NCBI GenBank assembly: GCA_027491785.1
Contig: JAOZGJ010000005.1
Location: 1 to 35,199 of the forward strand
DNA from: Thermoproteota archaeon
Lineage (GTDB): Archaea > Korarchaeota > Korarchaeia > Korarchaeales > Korarchaeaceae
Length of the DNA: 35,199 bases
Direction: 5' to 3'
Made by a program: the position numbers and the translations under genes. The notes below the pieces were generated by a model. It had not been told where the DNA came from. It did no database searches and was given only the letters and a program-made list of their open reading frames with translations. This document shows positions 15,851 through 24,312 of this stretch, in pieces (position 1 is the stretch's first letter; each line of letters starts with the position of its first letter).

Positions 15851-15881
15851 TATCGAGGTCGCTTCGATAGATTTATATATT
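15851..15881 (-). promoter_or_regulatory. Relic promoter and inverted repeat of the decayed gene
   Basis: On the minus strand an ATATATAAAT TATA box (about 15871-15880) lies some 26 bp ahead of a start site near 15849. TATCGA/TCGATA arms (15851-15856 and 15864-15869) form an inverted repeat between TATA and start codon. The promoter thus still looks intact and could still drive the downstream Fe-S and FAD oxidase genes. Confidence 0.4.
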
Positions 15882-16053
15882 GACTTGCCGAGATGCTAAG
15901 AGGTGATCTCGCTGAGGAGGGATCGAGAAACTCGTTTTCTCCTTGCTTAAATCGAATAACTTCCGTGATAACGGGTTATTATCAAATACTAAACCCTATC
16001 CTTCTCTAGAGAAGCGAGATCCCTTTTTCACAGTTCCCCAGGAGGTGTCATGA
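15882..16053 (+). promoter_or_regulatory. thrS leader with small hairpins, T-run and Shine-Dalgarno
   Basis: Between the divergent promoter and thrS the plus strand holds CGAG-AAA-CTCG (15924-15934) followed by TTTTCTCC, then ATAAC-GG-GTTAT (15968-15979). A perfect 14-bp palindrome CTTCTCTAGAGAAG (16001-16014) follows, ending in a T5 run (16024-16028) 12 nt before GGAGGTG (16041-16047). If transcribed it would form a hairpin plus T-run ahead of the ribosome site, reminiscent of attenuators; the role is inferred. Confidence 0.3.
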
Positions 16054-17970
16054 TTGGTCCTGATACTATTACCGGATGGGAGAAGATTAGAAGCTAGAAC
16101 AGGAGATAGGATAATAGAAGCTATACCAAGGGATGCTGGTTTCGTTGCCAAGGTAGATGGTAAACTGGTGGATCTAACATCTCCAATAAGCGAGGACGCA
16201 AATGAGATCATAATATTGGACTTCAGCTCTAAGGAGGGAAGGCAGGTATACTGGCACACGTCCTCTCACATAATGGCTCAAGCCGTTAAAAGGCTATTTC
16301 CAAGCGTCAAGTTGGGAATAGGGCCAGCTATAGAGGAGGGGTTCTTCTATGAGTTTGATACTTCAGGGAGAGCTTTCTCTCCTGAAGATCTAGGGAAAAT
16401 AGAGGAAGAGATGAGGGAGATAGTTGAAGAGGACCTCCCCATAGTTAGGGAGGAGGTGAGGAGAGAGGAGGCCATATCGATCTTTGAGGAACGTGGAGAG
16501 CCATATAAGGTAGAACTCCTTAAGGAGATTGAGGAGGACATCGTATCTCTTTACAGGCAAGGCGAATTCGTTGATCTCTGTAGAGGGCCTCATCTTCCCT
16601 CGACAGGTTACGTGAGGTACTTCAAGGTCCTCCATTCATCTTCATCCTACTGGAAGGGCGAGGAGAAGAACCCAGTTATGCAGAGGATCTATGGTATATC
16701 CTTCCCAAGTAAGGAGATGCTGGAAGAATATCTGAAGAGAAGGGAGGAGGCTAAAAAGAGGGATCACAGGGTAATAGGTCCTAAACTAGATCTCTTCTCA
16801 ATGCCTTCTGAGATAATAGGTCCAGGGCTCGTCATATGGCATCCAAAGGGAGCTATTGTCAGGAGAACTATAGAGGATTTCCTAGTGAGGGTCCACCTTA
16901 AGTGGGGCTATAAGCTAGTTTATTCACCACATATAGCATACACAAACCTGTGGAAGACATCTGGACATCTCAGCTATTATAGGGATTACATGTATGTGTT
17001 TGAAAAGGAGGGGATAGAGCATGCAGTCAAACCCATGAACTGCCCCTTCCACATCCTGATCTATAAATCTAAGAGGAGGAGCTACAGGGAGTTACCTCTA
17101 AGGTTCTTCGAGCTTGGAACGGTGTATAGGTATGAGAGATCAGGAGTCTTGCATGGTCTCTTGAGGGCTAGGGGCTTCACCCAAGATGATGCCCACATAT
17201 TCATGGCCCCAGAAGGTTTGGAAAGCGAGATATTGAACGTCATAGACCTCGATGAATACCTCCTTAAATCGTTCGGATTCGAGGAGTTCAAGGTTGAGCT
17301 GTCAACGTGGGACCCACGCCATCCAGAGGAGTATATGGGAAGCGAGGAAGATTGGCATGAAGCTCAATCATCTTTAGAGGGAGCTTTAAGGAGGAAGGGA
17401 TATAGGTACGAGATAATGGAGGGAGAGGCAGCATTTTACGGCCCTAAAATAGATGTGAAGCTCGTTGACTCCATAGGGAGGGAGTGGCAGCTTAGTACCA
17501 TACAGCTGGACTTCAATTTACCCAAGAGATTCGATGTCAAGTATGTAGATGCTGATGGATCTGAGAAGACCGTGATAATGATACATAGAGCACTTTTAGG
17601 ATCTATAGAGAGGTTTTTCGGTATTATGCTTGAGCACTATGCAGGTAACCTTCCCCCATGGCTCGCGCCAGTTCAAGTTAGGATATTGCCAGTGGCAGAT
17701 AGGCATGTAAGTAGGGCGAAGGAGCTTCTTCAAGTACTCAATAATTCTGGAATCAGAGCAGATTTAGATGAAGCCAGAGGAACCTTAGGATATAGAATAA
17801 GGGAGGCTGAGCTTGAGAAAATACCTTTCCTTCTAGTCATAGGAGATAGAGAGATGAGATCAGGTAGGATAGCAGTGAGACGTAAGGGAAAGGGAAATAT
17901 TGGAGATATGGAACTGGAGGAATTCCTAGGTAAATATAGAAAGGAGCTCTTCCCACCTGATCTGACCTAA
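16054..17970 (+). CDS. thrS: Threonine-tRNA ligase with bacterial/eukaryotic-type editing domain
   Basis: A 638-residue class II synthetase. Domains in order: TGS (residues 1-60), second additional (SAD) editing domain (about 65-215), catalytic core (about 235-530) and anticodon-binding domain (about 540-635). The editing site is intact, with HTSSH (His68, His72) and CRGPH (Cys176, His180). Catalytic zinc ligands appear in MNCPFHI, LHGLLRARGFTQDDAH and MIHRALLGS. Many euryarchaeal ThrRSs instead carry a D-aminoacyl-tRNA-deacylase-like N-domain, so this is the bacterial/eukaryotic architecture. The TTG 16054 start has GGAGGTG 6 nt upstream; ATG 16050 is in another frame that stops after 15 codons. 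Confidence 0.94.
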   Translation: MVLILLPDGRRLEARTGDRIIEAIPRDAGFVAKVDGKLVDLTSPISEDANEIIILDFSSKEGRQVYWHTSSHIMAQAVKRLFPSVKLGIGPAIEEGFFYEFDTSGRAFSPEDLGKIEEEMREIVEEDLPIVREEVRREEAISIFEERGEPYKVELLKEIEEDIVSLYRQGEFVDLCRGPHLPSTGYVRYFKVLHSSSSYWKGEEKNPVMQRIYGISFPSKEMLEEYLKRREEAKKRDHRVIGPKLDLFSMPSEIIGPGLVIWHPKGAIVRRTIEDFLVRVHLKWGYKLVYSPHIAYTNLWKTSGHLSYYRDYMYVFEKEGIEHAVKPMNCPFHILIYKSKRRSYRELPLRFFELGTVYRYERSGVLHGLLRARGFTQDDAHIFMAPEGLESEILNVIDLDEYLLKSFGFEEFKVELSTWDPRHPEEYMGSEEDWHEAQSSLEGALRRKGYRYEIMEGEAAFYGPKIDVKLVDSIGREWQLSTIQLDFNLPKRFDVKYVDADGSEKTVIMIHRALLGSIERFFGIMLEHYAGNLPPWLAPVQVRILPVADRHVSRAKELLQVLNNSGIRADLDEARGTLGYRIREAELEKIPFLLVIGDREMRSGRIAVRRKGKGNIGDMELEEFLGKYRKELFPPDLT

Positions 17971-18028
17971 CTAGCCTTAGGCATTCAACTAACTTCAACT
18001 TTTTAGTTTATCCTTTCCCATTCCCCCA

Positions 18029-18577
18029 ATGAAACTAAAACCGTTAGCTCTAGGATTGGCATCATTTCTTTTACCTCTATCCATGGTATTTACGTCAATA
18101 TTCCTCTCCCCATGGTTTAGTTGGATGAGTAATGCTCTTAGCGATCTGGGCCATTCGGTAAGAAGTCCAGTTGCCCCTATTTTCAACTTCGGATTGGTGA
18201 CCGGCGGCTTACTCCTGCTAATATACTCCGTAAATTACATGTCCAAGAGATTTCCCCTCACAGCCAAGCTCGTAGCAGTAGCTTCCTACTTTCTCATACT
18301 AATTGGTACATTTGATGAGGTTTATGGGGCACTTCATTTCATAGTATCCCTCATCTTCTTTCTAGCTTTAGCCATTGCCTCTCTAGCCTACAGCTTCGAG
18401 GGAAAATCAAATTATCCGGTGGTTATTGCAGTTATAATAGCTGCGGTATGGGCCATTCAGCTTTCCGGACTATGTAGCTGTGGGGCGGCAATTCCCGAGA
18501 TAATATCGATTTTCGTCACTCTAGTATGGTTTTTTGATTCTATGGTAAAGCTGCAAAGATCGCTTAAATGGGACTGA
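18029..18577 (+). CDS. DUF998 family membrane protein
   Basis: A 182-residue polytopic membrane protein with about five to six transmembrane segments. The conserved N-A-L-S-D-L-G motif near residue 35, after the first helix, marks the DUF998 family, whose function is unknown. It is probably leaderless, because a TTTTAGTTTA TATA-like box lies about 28 bp before the ATG. The MFS gene follows after 9 bp, so the two are likely an operon. Confidence 0.75.
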   Translation: MKLKPLALGLASFLLPLSMVFTSIFLSPWFSWMSNALSDLGHSVRSPVAPIFNFGLVTGGLLLLIYSVNYMSKRFPLTAKLVAVASYFLILIGTFDEVYGALHFIVSLIFFLALAIASLAYSFEGKSNYPVVIAVIIAAVWAIQLSGLCSCGAAIPEIISIFVTLVWFFDSMVKLQRSLKWD

Positions 18578-18586
18578 GGTGACCTC

Positions 18587-19732
18587 ATGTCATTAAGCAG
18601 GAGGGATGCCTACAGAGCCATACTCCTCTTCGGGCTCGTGAGCCTTCTCGGTGATACGATCTATGAAGGAGCAAGGGCAGTGGCTCCCTCCTATCTGAAT
18701 GCCCTAGGGGCTACAGCTTTCGTAGTTGGACTTACATTCGGCATCTCCGAGTTTTTAGGTCTATCTTTAAGGCTAGTAAGTGGGGTGCTCGCCGATAGAA
18801 CTAGGGCTTACTGGCTCCTCTATTCATTGGGATATGGTCTGCTAATATCGATCCCCCTCATGGGATTCACTAACCTATGGTTCGTAGCTGCTGCCTTGAT
18901 ATTCATAGAGAGAGCGGCTAAGGGGTTAAGATCACCAGCAAGAGATGTACTCATATCTTCTATCTCCGAGAGCATTGGTACCGGTAAGGCATTTGGTCTC
19001 CATGAACTTCTAGACCAAGTAGGAGCAGTTCTAGGACCCGCTATATTGGGACTGATCTTGATGTGGATGCCAGGAAGATACGACGAGGCTTTCTCCATAC
19101 TCCTCATCCCTTATGCAATTCTCATCTTAACGGTCTCCTATGTATATTCGAGGTACAGGAGCACTAGGCCTCTAGAAGAGAGCCATACAGTAGAGCTAAG
19201 GGATCTTCCGATCCCCTTCTGGCTTTATTCTCTTTCCGTTCTCTTAAATACTATGGGTCTGATACACGTATCCCTAATCGTCTTAGCTTCTAGTATAGCA
19301 TTCTCTCCATGGATGGCAGCCTTTCTTTATGTACTAATGCAGGGAGTAGACGCGATATCGGCTCCCCTTGCTGGGTTATCCTACGATAAGATCGGGAGAA
19401 AGGTTCTCTATCTTCCCTTCCTGCTATCTCCCATTCCCTCCATTCTTACCCTCCATGGGGGTTCAACTCCCTTAATCGGGGCAGTAATAACGTTTGGAAT
19501 AATTTACGGAATGCAGGAATCTATCTACAGGGCAGCTGTTTCAGATCTCATCTCTCCCAGCATAAGAGGAACAGCTTACGGGATATTCAATACACTGTAT
19601 GGCCTAGGATTCCTGATTAGCGGAGCTATGTTCGGGCTATTCCTCCAGATGAATTGGGCCGTACAGGGCGCGATCTTTGCATTGGTTCTACAGGCTGTAG
19701 CAGCGTTGATGCTCTACAAATCACTCAAGTGA
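18587..19732 (+). CDS. Major facilitator superfamily transporter
   Basis: A 381-residue inner-membrane transporter with roughly 11-12 hydrophobic helices. The loop between helices 2 and 3 reads GVLADRTRAYWLL, a variant of the MFS motif A (G-x-x-x-D-R-x-G-R). A second copy in the C-terminal half reads GLSYDKIGRKVLY. The substrate is not evident; drug- or sugar-efflux subfamilies are both possible. The start is well placed: GAGGTGA lies just upstream of the ATG. Its end overlaps the convergent aldolase gene by 12 bp. Confidence 0.85.
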   Translation: MSLSRRDAYRAILLFGLVSLLGDTIYEGARAVAPSYLNALGATAFVVGLTFGISEFLGLSLRLVSGVLADRTRAYWLLYSLGYGLLISIPLMGFTNLWFVAAALIFIERAAKGLRSPARDVLISSISESIGTGKAFGLHELLDQVGAVLGPAILGLILMWMPGRYDEAFSILLIPYAILILTVSYVYSRYRSTRPLEESHTVELRDLPIPFWLYSLSVLLNTMGLIHVSLIVLASSIAFSPWMAAFLYVLMQGVDAISAPLAGLSYDKIGRKVLYLPFLLSPIPSILTLHGGSTPLIGAVITFGIIYGMQESIYRAAVSDLISPSIRGTAYGIFNTLYGLGFLISGAMFGLFLQMNWAVQGAIFALVLQAVAALMLYKSLK

Positions 19733-20623
19733 TATGTTAACTTCCTCTAACACATCCCTTATCTTTGCTCTCACCTCAGCAGGCTCCATTGTGAGAGGGG
19801 GTCTATAGACCTCCTTAATCGGAGAACCCAATATGGAAAGCGCTGTTTTTATTGCAGTGGGAAATGAAGAAGCCAAATCATATATCCTAGCAAGATTTGC
19901 TAGTCTTCTAAAGCTCTTAACTGCATCATCCAACTTGCCACTGTTCCATGAATTGTAAACAGAGAGGTGAAGCTGAGGTGCCACATTCGCTAGCGCCATT
20001 ATACCTCCATCTCCTCCTAGCGCTAAGACGTTCAGTAGATGGTCATCCATGCCTGTAAGCACGGAAAAGTCCTTCCTCACCGCTTTCACCCTGCTTATCA
20101 AAGCCCTTATGTATGAAACGCTATCCTTTGATATTTTAGCCCCCACTACATTGGAGAACTCCTGAGCTAACTTAACGTAAACGCTGACGGGTATATCATT
20201 CCCTGTGAGCGAGGGTATATTGTATATTATTATGGGTAAATCGACCTCGTTAGCTATCCTGCTGAAGTGATAATGCAATCTATCTTCCTTTAGCTTAAAG
20301 AAGTAAGGAGGTGCAACTATAACTCCATCAGCCCCTAAATCCTTCATCTCCCTTCCAAGAGATATGGCCTCTTCCGTATAGTTGGATGTTATCCCTGGAA
20401 GAACATCAGGCCCGCTTGCTAAATCCAAGGTAGCTTTCACCAGATTAATCATCTCATCACGTTTCAAATGTACGAACTCGCCAGTAGTTGAATTTACAAA
20501 TAGACCATGGACTCCCTTCTCGCTTAGAAATGATACTAACCATCGTATCCCCTCTATATCGAGCGAGAAATCCTCATTGAAGGGGGTGATCATGGGTACA
20601 ATAACTCCCGAAAATGCATTCAT
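19721..20623 (-). CDS. Dihydrodipicolinate synthase / KDG aldolase family protein
   Basis: A 300-residue (beta/alpha)8 class I aldolase of the DapA/NanA family. The hydroxyacid-binding motif reads STTGEF (about 44-49), the catalytic tyrosine lies in IIIYNIPSLTG, and the Schiff-base lysine in VVGAKISKDS (about 164). The family includes dihydrodipicolinate synthase, 2-keto-3-deoxygluconate aldolase and N-acetylneuraminate lyase. No lysine-pathway gene is nearby, so a sugar-acid aldolase is as likely as DapA. An AATAAATC TATA-like box about 26 bp ahead of the ATG suggests a leaderless mRNA. Confidence 0.82.
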   Translation of the reverse strand: MNAFSGVIVPMITPFNEDFSLDIEGIRWLVSFLSEKGVHGLFVNSTTGEFVHLKRDEMINLVKATLDLASGPDVLPGITSNYTEEAISLGREMKDLGADGVIVAPPYFFKLKEDRLHYHFSRIANEVDLPIIIYNIPSLTGNDIPVSVYVKLAQEFSNVVGAKISKDSVSYIRALISRVKAVRKDFSVLTGMDDHLLNVLALGGDGGIMALANVAPQLHLSVYNSWNSGKLDDAVKSFRRLANLARIYDLASSFPTAIKTALSILGSPIKEVYRPPLTMEPAEVRAKIRDVLEEVNISLE

Positions 20624-20675
20624 ATGATAGAAGTGATGAGGAAAGATTTATTCCTTCCTCTTACTGAAGGGAGAT

Positions 20676-20858
20676 TTACCTAACTAGGATCCTCTGAATT
20701 TCGTGGCTATATCTATTGATCAGATATATTAGAGCGAAATTGGTGGTGGCTATCATTAAGCTAATACCTCCTCCCACACCCATCAGCGTGAGGGCTAATC
20801 CAACATGGTAGGCGAGGGCATTCCCTATCATTATATTGAAGATCCTCAACGCCACCAC
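20676..20858 (-). CDS. Small two-helix membrane protein, leaderless GTG start
   Basis: A 60-residue protein with two predicted membrane helices (about 5-25 and 28-48) and a short basic tail (RYSHEIQRILVR). I do not recognise a family. It is probably real: a near-perfect TATA palindrome (20881-20892) is centred about 28 bp ahead of the GTG start, exactly where a leaderless archaeal transcript would begin. The composition is membrane-like throughout. Confidence 0.55.
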   Translation of the reverse strand: MVALRIFNIMIGNALAYHVGLALTLMGVGGGISLMIATTNFALIYLINRYSHEIQRILVR

Positions 20859-20880
20859 CGATCAACCATCTCCCCCCTGA

Positions 20881-20892
20881 TTTATATATAAA
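20881..20892. promoter_or_regulatory. TATA box, TTTATATATAAA
   Basis: A symmetric 12-bp TATA palindrome. On the minus strand it would start transcription at the GTG of the small membrane protein gene. Confidence 0.5.
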
Positions 20893-21158
20893 TCGGATAA
20901 AATCGTTCTATAACGTTTCAACACGATTCTCCTGGTTATGTTAAGCCATAATCTTCCTAATATGACTTCTATCTTTACTAAGGGATAACGGTAATTATTC
21001 CTAAGGTAGTAAACGAGCTAGCTTGGGAAATAATTGGGCTTTTTGAATAAAAACAGCTATTATTTAAGCAATTGTACAGCTGCTTCATACATATATTATT
21101 ATCATCCCATGCATAAATCTAAAATTAAATTCAGAAGATCTTGAAGAGGGAGACATCA
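20893..21158. other. AT-rich gene-free stretch ahead of malic enzyme
   Basis: About 270 bp with no convincing reading frame or RNA gene. It contains minor symmetric patches, for example AAGCA...TGCTT near 21066-21085. A short stretch resembling a piece of 23S rRNA was noticed and rejected. Confidence 0.4.
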
Positions 21159-21202
21159 TTTCATATATGAAAATAAGGAAACTATTTCAAATATACTTTG
21201 AA
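21159..21202 (+). promoter_or_regulatory. Malic enzyme promoter with two palindromes
   Basis: TTTCATATATGAAA (21159-21172) is a perfect 14-bp palindrome. TTCAAA (21186-21191) and TTTGAA (21197-21202) form an inverted repeat straddling the TATA-like ATATAC. Both are TTC-N-GAA type sites, like targets of dimeric archaeal regulators such as Lrp/AsnC proteins. GGTG (21212-21215) then precedes ATG 21223. Confidence 0.4.
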
Positions 21203-21222
21203 CAATAACATGGTGTTCAGCT

Positions 21223-22605
21223 ATGTCCGAGCATAAGCCGACTGTCGAGGAACTCCTCAAGAAGGCTGAAAAGCCTTCCAAGTTGGCCCTTGCCTATCAT
21301 CCATTTTACGAAGGTAAGGTCCAAGTTATGCCGAAATGTGTAGTGAGAGATATGAGCGATTTTGCTATATGGTATACCCCTGGTGTAGCAGCTTCATGCA
21401 AGGTAATAAAGGAAGATCCTGATCAATCATTCTATCATACCAATAGATGGAATTACGTTGCCGTCGTTAGTGATGGTACGAGGGTTCTCGGTTTAGGTAA
21501 TATAGGACCTGAGGCAGGTCTTCCAGTAATGGAGGGTAAGGCCCTCCTCTTCAAATACCTTGGAGGTGTAGACGCCTTCCCTATAGTTGTTAGGGCTCAT
21601 AAAGCAGAAGAAATGCTTAAGCTATTGGAATGGATTGAGCCAAGCTTTGGTGGGATAAATCTAGAGGATATAGAGAAACCTAAATGCTATCGAGTATTGG
21701 AGGAAGCTAGAAAGAGGCTGAACATTCCTGTCTGGCATGATGACCAGCAAGGAACAGCTACTGTTGTGTATGCTGGAGCTGTGAACGCATTTAAGATAGT
21801 TGGTAAGGATATGAAACAATCTAAGATAGTATTCTTTGGCGCTGGAGCTGCTTGCGTTAGGAGTGCCATAGTAATGATGAAAGCGGGGGTTCCACCGAAG
21901 AATATAATAATGATAGATAGCAAAGGTCCCCTCTATGCTGACAGGCCAGATATTGAGAGTATAAAGGAGAAAGATCCTTGGAAGTATGATTTAGCAATAA
22001 AGACAAATGGAGAAGGAGCTAAAACGATAGAAGAGGCCTTCAAGGGAGCTGATGCGCTCATAGCAATGAGCACACCAGGACCTGGCGTCGTAAAGAAGGA
22101 CTGGATAAGGTTGATGAACAACGATGCGATAGTATTCGCTGCAGCTAATCCTGTGCCTGAGATATGGCCTTGGGAGGCCAAGGAGGCAGGAGCTAGGATT
22201 GTAGCTACTGGAAGAAGCGATTTTCCAAACCAAGTGAACAACAGTTTAGGGTTCCCAGCTATATTCAGGGGAGTATTAGATGTTAGGGCTAAGACCGTAA
22301 CTGATGAGATGTGCATAGCAGCTGGAAACGCATTAGCTAAGTTCGCGGAGGAGAAGGGACTTCACGAAGACTATATAATACCAACGATGGATGAGTGGGA
22401 AGTATATCCTCTAGAAGCAGTAGCGGCAGCTGAGCAGTCTATAAAGCAAGGAGTTGCTAGGAAGATCCTAAGTAGGAACGAGCTTTATGAGAGGGCTGTC
22501 AATATGATAAGGAATGCTAGGGAGGCGACCAAGCTCTTAATGGAGAAGGGACTTATACCTTCACCTCCACCGGAGGAAGAAGTCTTAGAGAGTTATGGGC
22601 CCTGA
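21223..22605 (+). CDS. NAD(P)-dependent malic enzyme (oxaloacetate-decarboxylating)
   Basis: A 460-residue cytoplasmic enzyme converting malate to pyruvate and CO2 with NAD(P) reduction. Landmarks: [10 protein letters not shown] near the start, [35 protein letters not shown] with acidic metal ligands, and [12 protein letters not shown]. The Rossmann motif FFGAGAAC and the C-terminal ANPVPEIWP and SDFPNQVNN segments follow. All are typical of short prokaryotic malic enzymes without a phosphotransacetylase extension. A C-terminal tail rich in Pro/Glu follows. It feeds pyruvate/NAD(P)H pools and may supply reducing power. A palindrome-rich promoter suggests regulation. Cofactor preference cannot be read with confidence. 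Confidence 0.92.
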   Translation: MSEHKPTVEELLKKAEKPSKLALAYHPFYEGKVQVMPKCVVRDMSDFAIWYTPGVAASCKVIKEDPDQSFYHTNRWNYVAVVSDGTRVLGLGNIGPEAGLPVMEGKALLFKYLGGVDAFPIVVRAHKAEEMLKLLEWIEPSFGGINLEDIEKPKCYRVLEEARKRLNIPVWHDDQQGTATVVYAGAVNAFKIVGKDMKQSKIVFFGAGAACVRSAIVMMKAGVPPKNIIMIDSKGPLYADRPDIESIKEKDPWKYDLAIKTNGEGAKTIEEAFKGADALIAMSTPGPGVVKKDWIRLMNNDAIVFAAANPVPEIWPWEAKEAGARIVATGRSDFPNQVNNSLGFPAIFRGVLDVRAKTVTDEMCIAAGNALAKFAEEKGLHEDYIIPTMDEWEVYPLEAVAAAEQSIKQGVARKILSRNELYERAVNMIRNAREATKLLMEKGLIPSPPPEEEVLESYGP

Positions 22606-22685
22606 GTTCCTCCTTGCCTTACTTCTTTTTCTTTTTACTTAGCTTATACACCCAACTTTTTAACTCTCAGATCCTTAGATCTATT

Positions 22686-24299
22686 ATGAAGCATCGCTTG
22701 ACTGAATTGATACTCATCTCGCTACTTCTGACATCATTGCTCTCATTCTTGCCGGTCAAGGCTAATGATGAAGTCTTAATAATTTCAAATGAGTATGATG
22801 AGAAAGCAGCGAGCTTGTTAAGGGGAGAATTAATCAGTTTGAATTTCTCGGTAAAAGTAAGTTCTACAATGGAAGATGGCTATAGATACTACTTCATTTT
22901 GGGAGGTCCTCTAGCTAAGGACGTTGGGAGGATCTCTAGGAGATATCTACCTAGATCAGAAGGCCAGGCCCTCATGAGGATCAAGGGGTACTGGACTTTC
23001 GTCGTAAGGCCTGAAAAGGAGCAGATAATTATTATTGCAGGTAATACAAGAAAAGAGACACTTTTAGCAACTAAGTTCATGATAGAAAAGGGAATCATAC
23101 GCTTCATTACCAATAGTAGCATTGATGCATCACCCCCTCTCTCTCCTCAAGAAAAGAAGAACCTAACGACCTTGAGATATGAATGGAGGTTCCCCCCTAA
23201 GGTAGGTAAAAAATATAACCTCTCTCTAAAGATACCACTTCCTCTAGTGGATTTCTTCAAAGTTAAGCCTAGGATGAGGCTCTTAGAGTTCAATAGAAGT
23301 AGAAGAAATCTGATCTTTACTTGGTATCTCATGGTAAGAACTCCCCACGACGATCCCTACATATCAGCGCTTGTCAATGGGCTTGATCACTTAGCTGAGA
23401 GAGATGGTATTGAAGGTTATGAAAAGCTCTGGTTTATAGCGTCCTTTGTGCAGAGCATGAAGTACTCATTAGCAAACGAGTTTTCTCCTACCGGAGATTA
23501 TCCAAGTTATCCAATTGAGACACTGTATAGGGGAGCTGGCGACTGCGAGGACCTGTCGATATTACTCATATCCCTCTACAGGCAAGCTGGCTACGATTCG
23601 GCCTTGCTCATAATGCCTACTCACGCAGCTGTTGCAGTCTCAATGCCCCCAGGTTGGATAAAGTTACCTAGAGTAAAGTCTGAAATGATAGAATACGCAG
23701 GAACACCCGTGGTTCTAGTTAACCTCATAGATCTACAGCAAAAACTGATGGAAGGAAAGAATGTTGCCCTAGAGTTCGACATGAATGGGAAGAAGTATTA
23801 TTATGTGGAGACAACGGCTTTCTTTAAGCCCGGAGTATTACCTAACTTGGCATGGCTTGCAAAAGAGACAGGATGGAGTTACTCAGATTTCCCAATATTT
23901 GTCGTTAAGATGGATGATGTAGCAGTCCCCCTGATAGCCAATTACACAATAATTAGCAGGAAAATAGGTACTGGTTATGGAATAACTATTATAGCGAAAG
24001 TAGCAAATATAGGGGAAAGGAGAAGTATGGATCTCACATTTAACTCCCAAATCTATCCATTAAGTAAGGTTACAGTGGGAGGGAATGATCCTCATCTGAT
24101 AAGGCTTGGAAAAGCCGGAGATAGATTTCTCGCTGGATCCCTGTGGGGATCCTACGATATAGGTGAGATAGATCCGGGAGAGGTGAAGGTAATTAGCATG
24201 AACTTTTACACCGAGGCTTCAGAAATGGGAGCTAGCATCTCATTATCTTATCAGGGGTCAGATTTGGATTTCATAAGGATAAAGCCCTTCCATCCTTAG
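22686..24299 (+). CDS. Secreted transglutaminase-like (papain-fold) protein
   Basis: About 537 residues from ATG 22686, chosen because it opens a clear signal peptide (MKHRLTELILISLLLTSLLS, cleavage near VKA). A CTTTTTAAC TATA box sits about 26 bp upstream, fitting leaderless transcription; the longer in-frame start at 22614 overlaps this promoter. Residues about 25-145 form a module with ILGGPLAKDV and IIIIAGNTRKETL that recurs in the surface protein at 30392-31996. A transglutaminase-like domain follows, with GAGDCEDLS (Cys) and PTHAAVAV (His) as likely catalytic dyad, and an acidic partner possibly near YYYVETTAFF. The C-terminal ~130 residues are Ig-like. It probably acts at the cell surface as a protease or peptide-modifying enzyme. 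Confidence 0.7.
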   Translation: MKHRLTELILISLLLTSLLSFLPVKANDEVLIISNEYDEKAASLLRGELISLNFSVKVSSTMEDGYRYYFILGGPLAKDVGRISRRYLPRSEGQALMRIKGYWTFVVRPEKEQIIIIAGNTRKETLLATKFMIEKGIIRFITNSSIDASPPLSPQEKKNLTTLRYEWRFPPKVGKKYNLSLKIPLPLVDFFKVKPRMRLLEFNRSRRNLIFTWYLMVRTPHDDPYISALVNGLDHLAERDGIEGYEKLWFIASFVQSMKYSLANEFSPTGDYPSYPIETLYRGAGDCEDLSILLISLYRQAGYDSALLIMPTHAAVAVSMPPGWIKLPRVKSEMIEYAGTPVVLVNLIDLQQKLMEGKNVALEFDMNGKKYYYVETTAFFKPGVLPNLAWLAKETGWSYSDFPIFVVKMDDVAVPLIANYTIISRKIGTGYGITIIAKVANIGERRSMDLTFNSQIYPLSKVTVGGNDPHLIRLGKAGDRFLAGSLWGSYDIGEIDPGEVKVISMNFYTEASEMGASISLSYQGSDLDFIRIKPFHP

Positions 24300-24312
24300 A
24301 CTAGGTGAAAAG

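Noticed and set aside
20979-21015. Patch (GGGATAACGG ... CCTAAGGTAG) resembling the 23S rRNA segment that is the target of several homing endonucleases
   Set aside because: Only short blocks match, an extra 7 bases separate them, and flanking sequence shows no rRNA similarity; chance or at most a tiny relic.
22614-22685. Longer N-terminus (MPYFFFF...) for the transglutaminase-like protein
   Set aside because: The extension lies over a TATA-like element and an aromatic-rich, non-conserved stretch; the internal ATG starts a proper signal peptide.
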